Shown here one piece after another: positions 46,531-55,981 of a stretch of 64,000 nucleotides of DNA (positions within the stretch are counted from its first letter, which is position 1; every line of letters begins with the position of its first letter). Origin of the DNA: Myxococcales bacterium (GTDB lineage Bacteria > Myxococcota_A > Polyangia > Palsa-1104); assembly GCA_003170275.1 (NCBI GenBank), contig PNAM01000078.1, positions 91,082-155,081 on the forward strand. Direction: 5' to 3'. Position numbers and translations under genes: made by a program. Under the pieces are notes generated by a model. It did no database searches. It saw only the letters and a list, made by a program, of their open reading frames with translations, and was not told where the DNA came from.

Positions 46531-47367
46531 TCAGCCGAGGAACGGGCGGCCGCGACCGACCGCGCGCGCCTCGGCGATGCGAACGCGCACGCGCTCGGTG
46601 GCGGACTGCACCGCGTCCCTGAGCGGCGTGCCGATGGCGAGCTGGCAGGCGATCTCGCTGGACAGCGCGCAGCCGGTGCCGTGCGGGGTGGGGCCCTCGA
46701 CGCGGTGGCCCTTCCAGCTCACGTCGCCGTCGGCGTCGACCAAGAGGTCGATCGGATCGCCGTGCAGGTGACCGCCCTTGGCCAGCACCGCGCGCGGTCC
46801 GGAGTAGCTCGAGCGCAGGCGCTGCGCGGCTTCGCGCATCTCGTCGAGCGAGGCCACGTGGCGGCCGGTGAGCGCCGCCAGCTCGTCGAGGTTGGGCGTG
46901 ACCAGCGTCGCCAGCTCGAGCACCGGCTGCAGCGCGTGGGCCGGGGTCCCCTCGAGGAGCGGCACGCCACGCGTCGCGCGTAGGATCGGGTCCATCACGA
47001 TCGGCACGTTGCCGTCGACCAGCCGGCGCAGCGCCTTGGCCACCGCCAGCGCCACTTCGGCGGTGGCGAGCACGCCGATCTTGACGCCGCGGATCTCGAA
47101 GTCGTCGATCAGACGCGCCAGCTGGTTGGAGACCACCTCGGCGGGCACCGGGTGCATCCACGCGCACTGCGTGGAGTCCTGCTCGGTGAGCGCGGTGACC
47201 ACTCCGGCGGCGTGAAAGCCGTGCTGTCCGACCACCCGCGCATCGGCCAGGAGGCCCGCGCCGCCCGAAGGGTCGAGCCCGGCGACGATCAGGATGGTCG
47301 CCTGGTGCGGCGTGTCACGCGCGATCCGGCTGGTCTGATCGGCGTGCACCTCGTCCCAGGGGTTCAT
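46531..47367 (-). CDS. thiD: Hydroxymethylpyrimidine/phosphomethylpyrimidine kinase
   Basis: 278 aa ribokinase-fold enzyme of thiamine synthesis that phosphorylates HMP and HMP-P. Signatures: ILIVAGLDPSGGAGLLADARV at the start, VMDPILRATRG, VTPNLDELAALTG and the ATP-site GPTPHGTGCALSSEIACQLA. Gene stands alone on this strand. An N-terminal extension of about 20 residues precedes the fold. Confidence 0.95.
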   Translation of the reverse strand: MNPWDEVHADQTSRIARDTPHQATILIVAGLDPSGGAGLLADARVVGQHGFHAAGVVTALTEQDSTQCAWMHPVPAEVVSNQLARLIDDFEIRGVKIGVLATAEVALAVAKALRRLVDGNVPIVMDPILRATRGVPLLEGTPAHALQPVLELATLVTPNLDELAALTGRHVASLDEMREAAQRLRSSYSGPRAVLAKGGHLHGDPIDLLVDADGDVSWKGHRVEGPTPHGTGCALSSEIACQLAIGTPLRDAVQSATERVRVRIAEARAVGRGRPFLG

Positions 47368-47426
47368 GACGGGGCGCAGTATAGACGCCCACGACGGGCG
47401 GAAATGTAATAAAATCGGCCCTGGAG

Positions 47427-48023
47427 ATGGGTCGGGGTCATCGAGGGGCGTGGTGCGCGCTGGCGCTGCTGATCGCGGCGGGGAGCGCGCACGCGCAGAG
47501 CGCGGACGACGTGGCGCGTTCGCGGACGCACTTCGAAGCCGGGCGCGCGCTCTACAACCTGGGCAACTACACGGACGCGGTGCGCGAGTTTTCCGCGGGC
47601 TACCAGAACGCGCCCAAGCCGCTGTTCCTGGTGAACCTCGGGCAGGCCTATCGCAAGCTCAACGATCTGGAGCATGCGCGCGACATGTACAAGAAGTTCC
47701 TCGTCGAGGCGCCGCCTACCGATCCGGATCGCGAGCAGGTGAAGCAGATCCTGCAGGACCTCGAGGCGCAGATCGCTGCGCGTCCGCCGCCCGCACCCGC
47801 GCCGGAGCCGGTGGTCGCGCAGCCGGCGCCGGCCGCGTCGGCGGTGGTCGGCACGCCGCCGGCGAAGAAGAGCTTCGTGAAGAAGAACTGGTGGATCTTT
47901 CCCGTCGCCGGCGCGGTGCTCGTGGGCGTCGCGGTGGGGATCTACTTCGGAGTGCGCCCGGCGTCGCAGGTCGACTGCAACGGCGCGTCGCTCGGCTGCA
48001 TCGACACCATGAGCGTGCACTAG
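47427..48023 (+). CDS. TPR protein with signal peptide and C-terminal TM helix (198 aa)
   Basis: Signal peptide (CALALLIAAGSAHA), two TPR-like units (HFEAGRALYNLGNYTDAVREF and LFLVNLGQAYRKLNDLEHARDMYKKFL), an Ala/Pro linker, and a TM helix (about 155-175) followed by a short Cys-containing tail. Paralogue of 25496-26104. It ends 1 nt before the kinase gene, so it is a likely partner of that kinase. Confidence 0.85.
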   Translation: MGRGHRGAWCALALLIAAGSAHAQSADDVARSRTHFEAGRALYNLGNYTDAVREFSAGYQNAPKPLFLVNLGQAYRKLNDLEHARDMYKKFLVEAPPTDPDREQVKQILQDLEAQIAARPPPAPAPEPVVAQPAPAASAVVGTPPAKKSFVKKNWWIFPVAGAVLVGVAVGIYFGVRPASQVDCNGASLGCIDTMSVH

Positions 48024-48024
48024 C

Positions 48025-49572
48025 ATGTCGATGGGCAATCGGCCGGCGACGGGCACCGCGCCGTTTCCGGTCAAGGCGGAGGCGCCGGTCGCGTTCGGCA
48101 AGTACCAGCTCGTCGAACGCCTGGGTCGCGGCGGCATGGCCGAGGTGTGGAAGGCCAAGATGGTCGGGCCGGCGGGCTTTCAGCGCACGCTGGTGGTCAA
48201 GCGCATCCTGCCCCACCTGGTCGAGGACGAGCACTTCGTGCAGATGTTCATGGCCGAGGCCCGGCTGTCGGCGCGCCTCAATCATGCCAACATCGTGCAG
48301 GTGTACGAGCTGGGCGACGTCGACGGCGAGTACTACCTGGCGATGGAGTACGTGCGCGGGCGCGATCTGGTCAACGTGATGCGCGCGCAGCTGCTCAAGG
48401 GGCGGCCGGATCCGGGCCTGGGCGCGTACGTGGTGCGCGAGGTGTGCCGCGCGCTGCACTACGCGCACGCGCTCACCGACGACAACGGCGCGCAGCTTCG
48501 GCTGATCCACCGCGACGTGAGCCCGTCCAACGTGATGCTCAGCTTCGACGGCGCGGTGAAGCTGCTCGACTTCGGCATCGCCAAGGCGCTCGCCGAGGCG
48601 GGCGAGAACCAGACCCAGACCGGCACGCTCAAGGGCAAGTTCGGCTACATGGCGCCCGAGCAGGTCGAAGGCAAGGAGTTCGATCACCGCTCGGATCTGT
48701 TCGCCGCCGGGATCGTCATGCACGAGGCGCTCACCGGGCGGCGGCTGTTCAAGGGGCAGGGCGATCTGCAGACCATCGCCATGGTGCGCGAGGCCAAGGT
48801 CGAGCCGCCGTCGGTGCTCAACCCGGACGTCACGCCCGAGCTCGATCGCATCTGTTTGAAGGCGCTCGCGCGCAACGCCGACGATCGCTACCAGAGCTGC
48901 GAGGAGATGGCGTTCGACCTCGATCAGGTGGTGCACGCGATCCACTGGGGATCGGAGCGGCTCAAGACCACGCTCGGCGATCTGTTCGCGGACGAGCCGT
49001 CGCACACCGGGATCGTGCGGGCCAACGACGGCAACGCCAGCGGGCTGACCATCGGCACGCTGCGCAAGCACGAGCGGCGGCGCGTGGCGGCGATCGTGGC
49101 CGCGTGCGCGGTCACCGGGTGCGGGCTGGCCTGGCTGATCGCGGCCAAGACCCGACACCCGCCCGAGGCGCCGCCTGCGCCGATCGTCGCGCCGGTCGAG
49201 CTGCCCAGGCCGCCGGCGGTGATCGAGCCGGTGCAGGAGGCGCACAAAGAGGTGCGGGTGCGCATCACCTCCAAGCCGACCGGCGCCGACGTGCAGCTCG
49301 AGGCCAACGTCGACGGGCCCGAGGAGCGCGGGCGCACGCCGTTCACCGTGCTGTTGCCGCGCTCGTTCACGCCGCGCAAGCTGGTGCTGAGGGCCAAGGG
49401 CTATCGCACCGCCGAGGACGAGCTGTCGCCCGAGTCGGATTCGTCGGTGCAGCTCGCGCTGGTCCCCGAGTCGGCGCCGCGCAGCGCGACCGTCAAGCGC
49501 ACCGCGTCGAGGAAGAAGCCGCCGCGCTCGGATCTGAAGAGCGGGGATCTCGCCGATCCGTTCTCGCGCTGA
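48025..49572 (+). CDS. Hanks-type serine/threonine kinase with TM helix and PEGA-like tail (515 aa)
   Basis: Kinase domain residues 27-310: GRGGMAEVW Gly loop, Lys59, HRDVSPSN with Asp164, DFG with Asp182, MAPEQ activation-segment end. TM helix about 354-374. The extracytoplasmic tail (about 409-485, VRITSKPTGADVQLEANVDG) is PEGA-like. All catalytic residues are present, so it should be active. Directly follows the TPR membrane protein and precedes two lipoproteins. Confidence 0.95.
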   Translation: MSMGNRPATGTAPFPVKAEAPVAFGKYQLVERLGRGGMAEVWKAKMVGPAGFQRTLVVKRILPHLVEDEHFVQMFMAEARLSARLNHANIVQVYELGDVDGEYYLAMEYVRGRDLVNVMRAQLLKGRPDPGLGAYVVREVCRALHYAHALTDDNGAQLRLIHRDVSPSNVMLSFDGAVKLLDFGIAKALAEAGENQTQTGTLKGKFGYMAPEQVEGKEFDHRSDLFAAGIVMHEALTGRRLFKGQGDLQTIAMVREAKVEPPSVLNPDVTPELDRICLKALARNADDRYQSCEEMAFDLDQVVHAIHWGSERLKTTLGDLFADEPSHTGIVRANDGNASGLTIGTLRKHERRRVAAIVAACAVTGCGLAWLIAAKTRHPPEAPPAPIVAPVELPRPPAVIEPVQEAHKEVRVRITSKPTGADVQLEANVDGPEERGRTPFTVLLPRSFTPRKLVLRAKGYRTAEDELSPESDSSVQLALVPESAPRSATVKRTASRKKPPRSDLKSGDLADPFSR

Positions 49573-49615
49573 CGCTCGCGTTGCTCGCTTGGAGCGCACG
49601 CGGTATCCTCGAGGC

Positions 49616-50443
49616 ATGCGCCGCGCGTTGTGGCTGATCGCGCTGGCGGGCTGCGGCGGCGGGGAAGCGGCGGGCGATCTCGGGGTGGTCGTAGACGCGC
49701 GGGCCGGCGCGGCGATCGGCGCCCCGTGCACCGGCGATGACGGGTGCGCCGAGGGCAACACGCCGGCGTGTTTCGTCTCGACGTTGTTCAACCAGTCCGG
49801 CGTGCTGCACACCGACAGCGGCTACTGCTCGTCGCGCTGCACCACCGACCACGACTGCGGCGCCGCCGGACATTGCGTCGACTTCGGCACGTTTGGCGCG
49901 TGGTGCTTCGCCGCGTGCGACGAGGGCGTGGGCTGCCGCAGCGGGTACGCGTGCTTCTATTCGCCCGCGCCGCACTGTTTTCCGAGCGGCAACTTGAGCT
50001 GCGATCCGAACGCCGGCGACGGGAGCTGCACCACGATCGCCGGCGCGCCCGGGGGGTGCATCCGCTACGCGATCGGGCCCGGCACGACCGGCCGCTGCGA
50101 GCGCACCTGCCAGATCGGCGCGGGCACCTGCGGCGCCAACGAGCAGTGCATCTTGTGGCACGCGGCGGGCAGCTTCGGCGGCACCGCGCAGAATCGCTTC
50201 ATCGGCGCGATCTGCGTGTCCACCACCACGCCTGCGCCGAGCGGCGCCGCGTGCGCTCAGCTCAGCGCGTGCGTCGACGGAGACGAATGCTTCTCGTCGA
50301 AGCTGCTCACCGCCGGCGACGATCTGTGCCACGCGCTGTGCAGCCCGTCGGGCGACGGCGGCGTGGGCTGCGCCGCGGCGACCGGCTGCAACGACGTGTT
50401 CGGGCTGTTCGACGGCGGCCAACCGATCGGGTTGTGTCTGTGA
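49616..50443 (+). CDS. Cysteine-rich lipoprotein (275 aa)
   Basis: MRRALWLIALAGCGGGE is a lipoprotein signal with lipid Cys13. The mature part has many spaced cysteines (CTGDDGCAEG, CSSRCTTDHDCG, CFAACDEGVGCRSGYAC) typical of disulfide-rich exported proteins of myxobacteria. No enzyme motif. Stop overlaps the next GTG as GTGA. Confidence 0.8.
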   Translation: MRRALWLIALAGCGGGEAAGDLGVVVDARAGAAIGAPCTGDDGCAEGNTPACFVSTLFNQSGVLHTDSGYCSSRCTTDHDCGAAGHCVDFGTFGAWCFAACDEGVGCRSGYACFYSPAPHCFPSGNLSCDPNAGDGSCTTIAGAPGGCIRYAIGPGTTGRCERTCQIGAGTCGANEQCILWHAAGSFGGTAQNRFIGAICVSTTTPAPSGAACAQLSACVDGDECFSSKLLTAGDDLCHALCSPSGDGGVGCAAATGCNDVFGLFDGGQPIGLCL

Positions 50444-50868
50444 CGGCGCGGCGCGCGTTGCTGGCGATGGTGTTGGCTACCGGCTGTATGGGCCCGCGGC
50501 TGGGCGGGCGCGAGTTCGCCTGCCATCAGCTACAGGACAATCGCAGCGCGATCGATCGCTACGGCGGGCGCGATCTGCTCGAGCTGGCGATCGACACGCC
50601 GGCCGAATCCGACGCGCGCAGCTCGTACGCGCAGCGCCTCACCGCGACCACGCTCGGCGCGCTCGGCGCCGGCGCGCTGCTCGCCGGGCTGGTCTCCGGC
50701 TTCGCCACCGACCCGGCGACGCAGCCGGCGGCGCGCAACGCGGCCTACGGGCTGGCGGGCGGCGCGCTCGGCTCGTTCGCTGTAGCGCTGCTCCTGGCGT
50801 TCACCAACAAAGCGCCCGCGGAGCGCGCGCGCCACACGCTCCACTGGTGGAGCGATCACTGCCCCTGA
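50440..50868 (+). CDS. Small lipoprotein-like protein with two hydrophobic segments (142 aa)
   Basis: Starts at GTG with MTARRALLAMVLATGC, a lipobox-like end at Cys16. Two glycine-rich hydrophobic stretches follow (about 66-85 and 105-123). It ends WWSDHCP. Translationally coupled to the Cys-rich lipoprotein. Overlaps the end of the convergent small zinc-type gene by 13 nt. Unknown function. Confidence 0.65.
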   Translation: MTARRALLAMVLATGCMGPRLGGREFACHQLQDNRSAIDRYGGRDLLELAIDTPAESDARSSYAQRLTATTLGALGAGALLAGLVSGFATDPATQPAARNAAYGLAGGALGSFAVALLLAFTNKAPAERARHTLHWWSDHCP

Positions 50869-51125
50869 CGTAGCTCGCAGGCGGCCAGCTCGTGCGACGC
50901 GCACGAGCGGCACCATGCGTGCCCCTGCGGCTGGCAGCCGTCGATCACGCGGTCCGAGGCGTGCGGCAGCGGATGCGGCGCGTCGACGTTGCCGACGCAG
51001 CCTTCGGCGCCGGTCGCATGCGGGCGCATCGCCAGACCCTTGGCGGCGTGCACCAGGCACCACACGCGGCCGCGCGTGTCGGTGATGGCGACATCCCCCT
51101 GGCACTTCTTGACGTAACACATCAT
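50856..51125 (-). CDS. Small Cys/His-rich protein (89 aa)
   Basis: Cys3, Cys8, Cys23 and His26 form C-x4-C-x14-C-x2-H, a stretched version of the motif in the 98-aa protein at 17408. A second cluster is Cys64, Cys72, Cys75, His78 and Cys83. Likely zinc-binding. No strong ribosome site, but it follows the preceding gene by 16 nt on the same strand, so it probably ends the gcdH operon. Confidence 0.6.
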   Translation of the reverse strand: MMCYVKKCQGDVAITDTRGRVWCLVHAAKGLAMRPHATGAEGCVGNVDAPHPLPHASDRVIDGCQPQGHAWCRSCASHELAACELRQGQ

Positions 51126-51141
51126 GCCGGCAGCCTACCAC

Positions 51142-51507
51142 CTAGTCGTCGCGGCTGGCCGATCCGGTGAAGTGATCGTCCTTGTCCTTGAACAGCACGT
51201 TGAAGGTGGTGAGCGATCCGTAGCAGCGGGTGATGTACTGCTGCAGGTGCACCTTGTCTTGATCGTCGAGCTTGGCGTGCCCGTTGATCTGCTGCTCGAG
51301 GACGCGCAGGCGATCGCGCAGCATGACGATCTTGTGAAAGAACAGATCGATCGGGATCTCCTTGGCGCCGGCGCTCACCTCGCGCGGCCAGAGCTCGATC
51401 TTGCCGCCGCGCCATTTGTTGGCGAGCGGCGCGGGTGACGTCTCTTCGCTGAGGGCGGCGCGCACGGTGCGCGCGATCTGATCGAGGTCGCTCGGGTCGA
51501 GGGGCAT
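51142..51507 (-). CDS. Uncharacterised soluble protein (121 aa)
   Basis: No signal or TM. The central part IPIDLFFHKIVMLRDRLRVLEQQINGH is a likely coiled coil, followed by KVHLQQYITRCYGSLTTFNVLF. Family not recognised. Lies 9 nt after the Cys-rich gene above and 16 nt before the 89-aa gene, so it is part of the gcdH operon. Confidence 0.75.
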   Translation of the reverse strand: MPLDPSDLDQIARTVRAALSEETSPAPLANKWRGGKIELWPREVSAGAKEIPIDLFFHKIVMLRDRLRVLEQQINGHAKLDDQDKVHLQQYITRCYGSLTTFNVLFKDKDDHFTGSASRDD

Positions 51508-51516
51508 GACCCGAAT

Positions 51517-52599
51517 CTACCCCTCGACGGTCACCGGCACCACCACGCGCATCTGCTGCAGCGAAACCAGCAGCCCGTCGGGGAGCACGATCTCGTGCTC
51601 GCGTTGCAGGCGCGCGAGCACCTCACCGACGCGCTCCTTGGCGCTGAACTGTTGCAGCACCTCGTACAGCGCGGCGCTCAGCATCATCGGCTCGTAGCGG
51701 CTGTAGGTGGTGACGATCACGCCGCCGTCGACGGGCTGCAGCGCCAGCTCGGGGTTGAGCGCGAGTCGCTCGGCCAGCGCGGGCGCGGTCGCCGCGGCGT
51801 GGTTGGACTCTAGCGCGTCGTACAGCCGCGCATCGTCCTCGCCGCCGACGATACGCTCGAACCCGGCGCGATCGAGCGCGGCGATCGCGTCAAAACATTT
51901 TTCGTAGAACTCGGGCTCGCGCCCTTCCCACGCGCCCCAGCACGACGCGTACGCGCTCTTCGCAGGCGGCAGATCTTCCAGATCCTCACGCGTGAGCAGG
52001 CCGCGCGGCACGAACGGCTCGTCCAGCTCCGGCGCGAGCTGCGCGGCGGCGTAGGCGCTCAGCTTCTTCTCCGCGTGCAAGAGCCAGGTCTCGAGCGAGA
52101 CCCAGAACACCTTGCCGTCGGCGCCGCCGAGGTGCTTGCAGAAAAAGGTCGAGCACGCCGACTCGCGGTGCTTCCAGATCGTGCACAGGCCGCCATCGGT
52201 CAGGTAGAACGGGCAGCGCAGCGCGGTCGAGCGGCCGAACGACGAGCCGCGCGCGGCCTCGAGCAGTACGGTGTACTTGCGGCCGGGCGCGAGCCACCCG
52301 GGCGTGACGCCCACCCGCTCGGCGATCTTGGCGCGGATGCGCCGCTGCCCTTCGGCGAGCGCGGGATCGCGATCGCGCAAGATCGCGCCGATGAGGTAGT
52401 TCGGCAGGTGCGGCTGGAAGGTGCAGCACTTGGTGTCGGGCCGGAAGTAGTTGACGCCGTCGCCCACGCCACCGCTTTTGTCGCACATCGCGCAGTCGCT
52501 GCAGGTGGCCTTGTCCTCGTGGATCGCCTCGCGCTCGAAGAACGCCGGCAACAGGTGCCGGTAAATCGCCGGCAGCATGTCGCGAAAAGTCTCCGACAT
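51517..52599 (-). CDS. Cys-rich protein, possible metal or Fe-S protein (360 aa)
   Basis: The N-terminal 160 residues hold many cysteines: ATCSDCAMCDKS (CxxCxxC), TKCCTF, LRCPFY, GLCTIWKHRESACSTFFCKH. The arrangement recalls, but does not clearly match, the YkgJ-like zinc/iron-chelating family. The C-terminal half is helical without cysteine. No signal peptide. Gene is 3 nt after gcdH, which suggests a role near acyl-CoA metabolism or its electron transfer; that is inference. Confidence 0.7.
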   Translation of the reverse strand: MSETFRDMLPAIYRHLLPAFFEREAIHEDKATCSDCAMCDKSGGVGDGVNYFRPDTKCCTFQPHLPNYLIGAILRDRDPALAEGQRRIRAKIAERVGVTPGWLAPGRKYTVLLEAARGSSFGRSTALRCPFYLTDGGLCTIWKHRESACSTFFCKHLGGADGKVFWVSLETWLLHAEKKLSAYAAAQLAPELDEPFVPRGLLTREDLEDLPPAKSAYASCWGAWEGREPEFYEKCFDAIAALDRAGFERIVGGEDDARLYDALESNHAAATAPALAERLALNPELALQPVDGGVIVTTYSRYEPMMLSAALYEVLQQFSAKERVGEVLARLQREHEIVLPDGLLVSLQQMRVVVPVTVEG

Positions 52600-52602
52600 G
52601 CG

Positions 52603-53775
52603 CTACTCGAACGCCGCCAGGCCGGTGATGTCCTGGCCGATGATCAGCGTGTGGATGTGGTCGGTGCCTTCGTAGGTGAACACCGACTCCAGGTTGCACA
52701 TGTGACGGCCCGATTGGTACTCGTCGGTGATGCCGTTGGCGCCGAGCAGATCGCGCGCGTTGCGGGCGATCTCGAGCGCCATGCGGACGTTGTTGCGCTT
52801 GGCCATCGAGACCTGCTGCGGGCGCAGCTTGTGGGTCTCCTTGAGCCGGCCGAGGCGCCACGCGAGTAGCTGCGCCTTGGTGATCTCCTCGAGCATGTCG
52901 ACCAGCTTGAGCTGCACCAGCTGGTAGCCGGCGAGCGGCTTGGAGAACTGCACGCGATCTTTGGTGTAGCGCAGCGCTTCGTCGTAGCAGGCGAGCGCGG
53001 CGCCGATCGCGCCCCACGAGATGCCGAAGCGCGCCTGGTTGAGGCACGACAGCGGACCCTTGAGGCCGCTCACGCCCGGCAGCACGGCGTCGAGTGGGAT
53101 CGCGCAGTCCTCCAAGATCAGCTCGCTGGTGACCGACGCACGCAGCGAGAACTTCCCCTCGATGTCGCGCACGCTGAAGCCGGGCGTGCCGCGATCGACC
53201 AGGAAGCCGCGCACACTGCGTTCGGCGTCGTCGGTGCGGGCCCAGACGATCGCGACGTCGCTCAGGCCGCCCGAGGTGATCCAGCGCTTCTCGCCGTTGA
53301 GCACCCAGCGGTCGCCCACCTTCTTGGCGCTGCAGCGCATGCCGCTCGGGTTCGAGCCGAAGTCGGGCTCGGTGAGGCCGAAGCAGCCTATAGCCTCGCC
53401 CTTGGCCATGCGCGGGAGCCAACGATCTTTCTGCGCGTCGGAGCCGTAGGCGTGGATCGGGTACATGACCAGCGAGCCCTGCACGGACGCGAACGAGCGG
53501 ATGCCCGAGTCGCCGCGCTCGAGCTCCTGCATGATCAGGCCGTAGGCGTTGGCGCCCAGGCCGGCGCAGCCGTAGCCCTCGAGCGAGGCGCCGAGCGCCC
53601 CGAGCGCGCCGAGCTTCTTCGGCAGGTCCTTGGGGAAGGTGCCGTCGCGGAAGTGGCGGCCGATGGTCGGCATGACCTGTTCGTCGACGAAGCGGCGGAA
53701 GGTGTCGCGCACCATCCGTTCATCGTCGGTGAGAAGCTCGTCGAGCGCGAAATAATCGACGCCGGAAAAGGGCAT
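52603..53775 (-). CDS. gcdH: Acyl-CoA dehydrogenase, glutaryl-CoA dehydrogenase type
   Basis: 390 aa flavoenzyme. Motifs: IGCFGLTEPDFGSNPSG (FAD/substrate loop), RWVLNGEKRWITSGG, RVQFSKPLAGYQLVQLKL and the C-terminal TYEGTDHIHTLIIGQDITG with the catalytic Glu in EGT. This tail is characteristic of glutaryl-CoA dehydrogenases, which oxidise and decarboxylate glutaryl-CoA to crotonyl-CoA in lysine/tryptophan breakdown. First gene of a four-gene operon; divergent from the transglycosylase. Confidence 0.9.
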   Translation of the reverse strand: MPFSGVDYFALDELLTDDERMVRDTFRRFVDEQVMPTIGRHFRDGTFPKDLPKKLGALGALGASLEGYGCAGLGANAYGLIMQELERGDSGIRSFASVQGSLVMYPIHAYGSDAQKDRWLPRMAKGEAIGCFGLTEPDFGSNPSGMRCSAKKVGDRWVLNGEKRWITSGGLSDVAIVWARTDDAERSVRGFLVDRGTPGFSVRDIEGKFSLRASVTSELILEDCAIPLDAVLPGVSGLKGPLSCLNQARFGISWGAIGAALACYDEALRYTKDRVQFSKPLAGYQLVQLKLVDMLEEITKAQLLAWRLGRLKETHKLRPQQVSMAKRNNVRMALEIARNARDLLGANGITDEYQSGRHMCNLESVFTYEGTDHIHTLIIGQDITGLAAFE

Positions 53776-53809
53776 GGGAGCTTGTATCACAACGGTTATA
53801 CTTTCGCCC

Positions 53810-55972
53810 GTGCGTGGCTTCCTCTTGATTCTGCTCGCTCTCACCGGTCCGGCGCTCGGCGCGCCGAAGAAGAAGCCGGCGAAGAAGATCGACGCGAAGC
53901 TCAAGACGCCGCTCAAGGGCGCTGCGCCCGCGCCGCAAGGATCGGTCGAGCAGCTCGCGCGCGGCTACAAGCTGTTCCTCGACGGGGACTACCTCGAGGC
54001 ACGCAAGCAGCTCGATCAGATCGAGCTCGCCAAGCTGCACAACCGCGACTACGCGCTGTACCTGCTCGGGCAGTCCGAGCTGATGTCGGGCGAGGCGGGC
54101 GCGGCGCACATGCACTTCCAGACGCTGGCGGTGACGCCGGGGCGCTTTCACGAGCTGGCGCGCTGGCGGCTGGCCGATTGCGACTACGCGCTCGGCAAGA
54201 AGCCCGAAGCGGCGAAACAGTACGAAGCGCTGTTGCCGTCGGCAAACGATCTCGTCGAGCCGGCGGTGGCGCGCTATCGCATCGCCGAGGCGCAAGAAGA
54301 GCGCGGCGCAAAAGACGCTGCGATTGGCAGCTATCGCAAGGTGTACGTGGGCGAGCCGATGCATCCGTTGGCGGAGCGCGCGCTCGAGCGGCTGCAGGCG
54401 CTCGGCGCCGGTGAGATCACGCCCAGCGATCGCATCGCACGCGCGCGTACGCTCACGCAGAACCGCGGCTGGACGCGCGCGCTCGAGGAGCTGGAGCTGT
54501 TGCCGAAGGACCTGCCGCAGCCGGTGCGCGACGAGGCCGACTATTGGTTCGGGATGACCAAGTTCAAGATGCGGCGCGACTACGACGTCGCGGCGCAGAA
54601 GCTGCTCGCCATCTGGCAGCGGCTGCCGGGCGACGATCGCAAGGCGGACGCGCTGTTCCATGGCGCGCGCGCGCAGTCACGAGCGGATCTCGACGATCCG
54701 GCGATCGAGGGCTATCGGCAGGTGGTGGCGAAGTTTCCCCACTCGCGCAACGCGGCCGAGGCGTCGTTCCTGATCGGCTGGCTCGACTTCAACCGCGCGC
54801 ACTACAAAGACGCGATCCCGTCGCTGGAGGAGACGCTCAAGCGCTACGGCTCGTCCTCGTTCGAAGACGACGCGCGCTGGTACCTGGGCTTCTCGCGCTG
54901 GCTCGCGGGCGACACGGAGAAGGCGCTGGTCGATTTCGACAAGCTGGCCGCGCACTCGGGCGCGCTCTCGGGCGGCAAGGGCAGCTACTGGATGGCGCGC
55001 GCGCTCGACAAGCTGGGCAAGAAGGACCAGGCGATCGCCACCTGGCAGAAGCTGGTCAACACCTATCCGTTCAGCTACTACGCGACCGAAGCGCGCGCGC
55101 GCTTGAAAGAGAAGGGCGTGGAGGTGGGACCGTTCGGCGACGGCGGCAAGGGAACGCCGCCGTCGTTCAAGGACGCCGACGCAGCGCTGGCGACCGATCC
55201 GCTGATCGAGCGCGTCGACGAGCTGCTCTCGGCCGGGCTCACCGTCGAAGCGGGTGTCGAGCTCAGGCGCGGCGAGGGAGACTTCATCCGTCGCTACGGC
55301 GTGGAGCGCGCGCTGCCGGCGCTGTTCGATCGCTACACGCGCGGCGACGATTTCCACCGCCCGCACCAGCTCGCCGAGACCTGGTCGGGCGCGGCGCTGC
55401 GGCTCGATCCGCAGGCCGACCCGACGGTGCGCAAGTGGTGGACCGAGGTCTACCCGCGCGCTTATCGCGCGTTCATCGAAAAGTACGCGGCGATCGGCGA
55501 CAACCCGCCCTACTACCTCTACACGATCATGCAGAAAGAGTCGGCGTACAACCCGCACGACGTCTCGTACGCCGACGCGATCGGCCTCTTGCAGATGATC
55601 CCACCGACCAGCCGGCGGGTGGCGCTGCGCATCGACCAACCGTACACTGACGATGTGCTCTACGATCCGGAGGGCAACATCCACTTCGGCGCCTGGTACA
55701 TTGGGCACCTCCTGGCGAAGTTCAAGAAGCAGATCCCGCTCGGCGCGGGCAGCTACAACGCCGGCCCCAAGGCGATGATGAAGTGGGTCAAGGCGAGCGG
55801 TGCGCGGCCGCTCGACGAGTTCATCGAGCTGTGCTCGTACACGCAGACGCGCGAGTACATGAAGAAGGTGATCGACATCTACGCGCGCTACGTCTACCTC
55901 TACGAGAAGGAAGATTATCTGCCCGACGCCAAGGTCGACGCGACCTGGCTCGACGATGGAATCGACTATTAG
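53810..55972 (+). CDS. Soluble lytic murein transglycosylase-like protein (720 aa)
   Basis: Signal peptide from GTG (GFLLILLALTGPALG), a long superhelical TPR-like region (about 40-480) and an SLT catalytic domain: IMQKESAYNPHDVSYADAIGLLQMIPPT with catalytic Glu577, then GAGSYNAGPKAMMKW. It cleaves glycan strands to 1,6-anhydro-muropeptides in the periplasm. TATACT lies only 7 nt before the start, so the mRNA may be nearly leaderless. Upstream gene is divergent gcdH. Confidence 0.93.
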   Translation: MRGFLLILLALTGPALGAPKKKPAKKIDAKLKTPLKGAAPAPQGSVEQLARGYKLFLDGDYLEARKQLDQIELAKLHNRDYALYLLGQSELMSGEAGAAHMHFQTLAVTPGRFHELARWRLADCDYALGKKPEAAKQYEALLPSANDLVEPAVARYRIAEAQEERGAKDAAIGSYRKVYVGEPMHPLAERALERLQALGAGEITPSDRIARARTLTQNRGWTRALEELELLPKDLPQPVRDEADYWFGMTKFKMRRDYDVAAQKLLAIWQRLPGDDRKADALFHGARAQSRADLDDPAIEGYRQVVAKFPHSRNAAEASFLIGWLDFNRAHYKDAIPSLEETLKRYGSSSFEDDARWYLGFSRWLAGDTEKALVDFDKLAAHSGALSGGKGSYWMARALDKLGKKDQAIATWQKLVNTYPFSYYATEARARLKEKGVEVGPFGDGGKGTPPSFKDADAALATDPLIERVDELLSAGLTVEAGVELRRGEGDFIRRYGVERALPALFDRYTRGDDFHRPHQLAETWSGAALRLDPQADPTVRKWWTEVYPRAYRAFIEKYAAIGDNPPYYLYTIMQKESAYNPHDVSYADAIGLLQMIPPTSRRVALRIDQPYTDDVLYDPEGNIHFGAWYIGHLLAKFKKQIPLGAGSYNAGPKAMMKWVKASGARPLDEFIELCSYTQTREYMKKVIDIYARYVYLYEKEDYLPDAKVDATWLDDGIDY

Positions 55973-55981
55973 GGGGATGAC

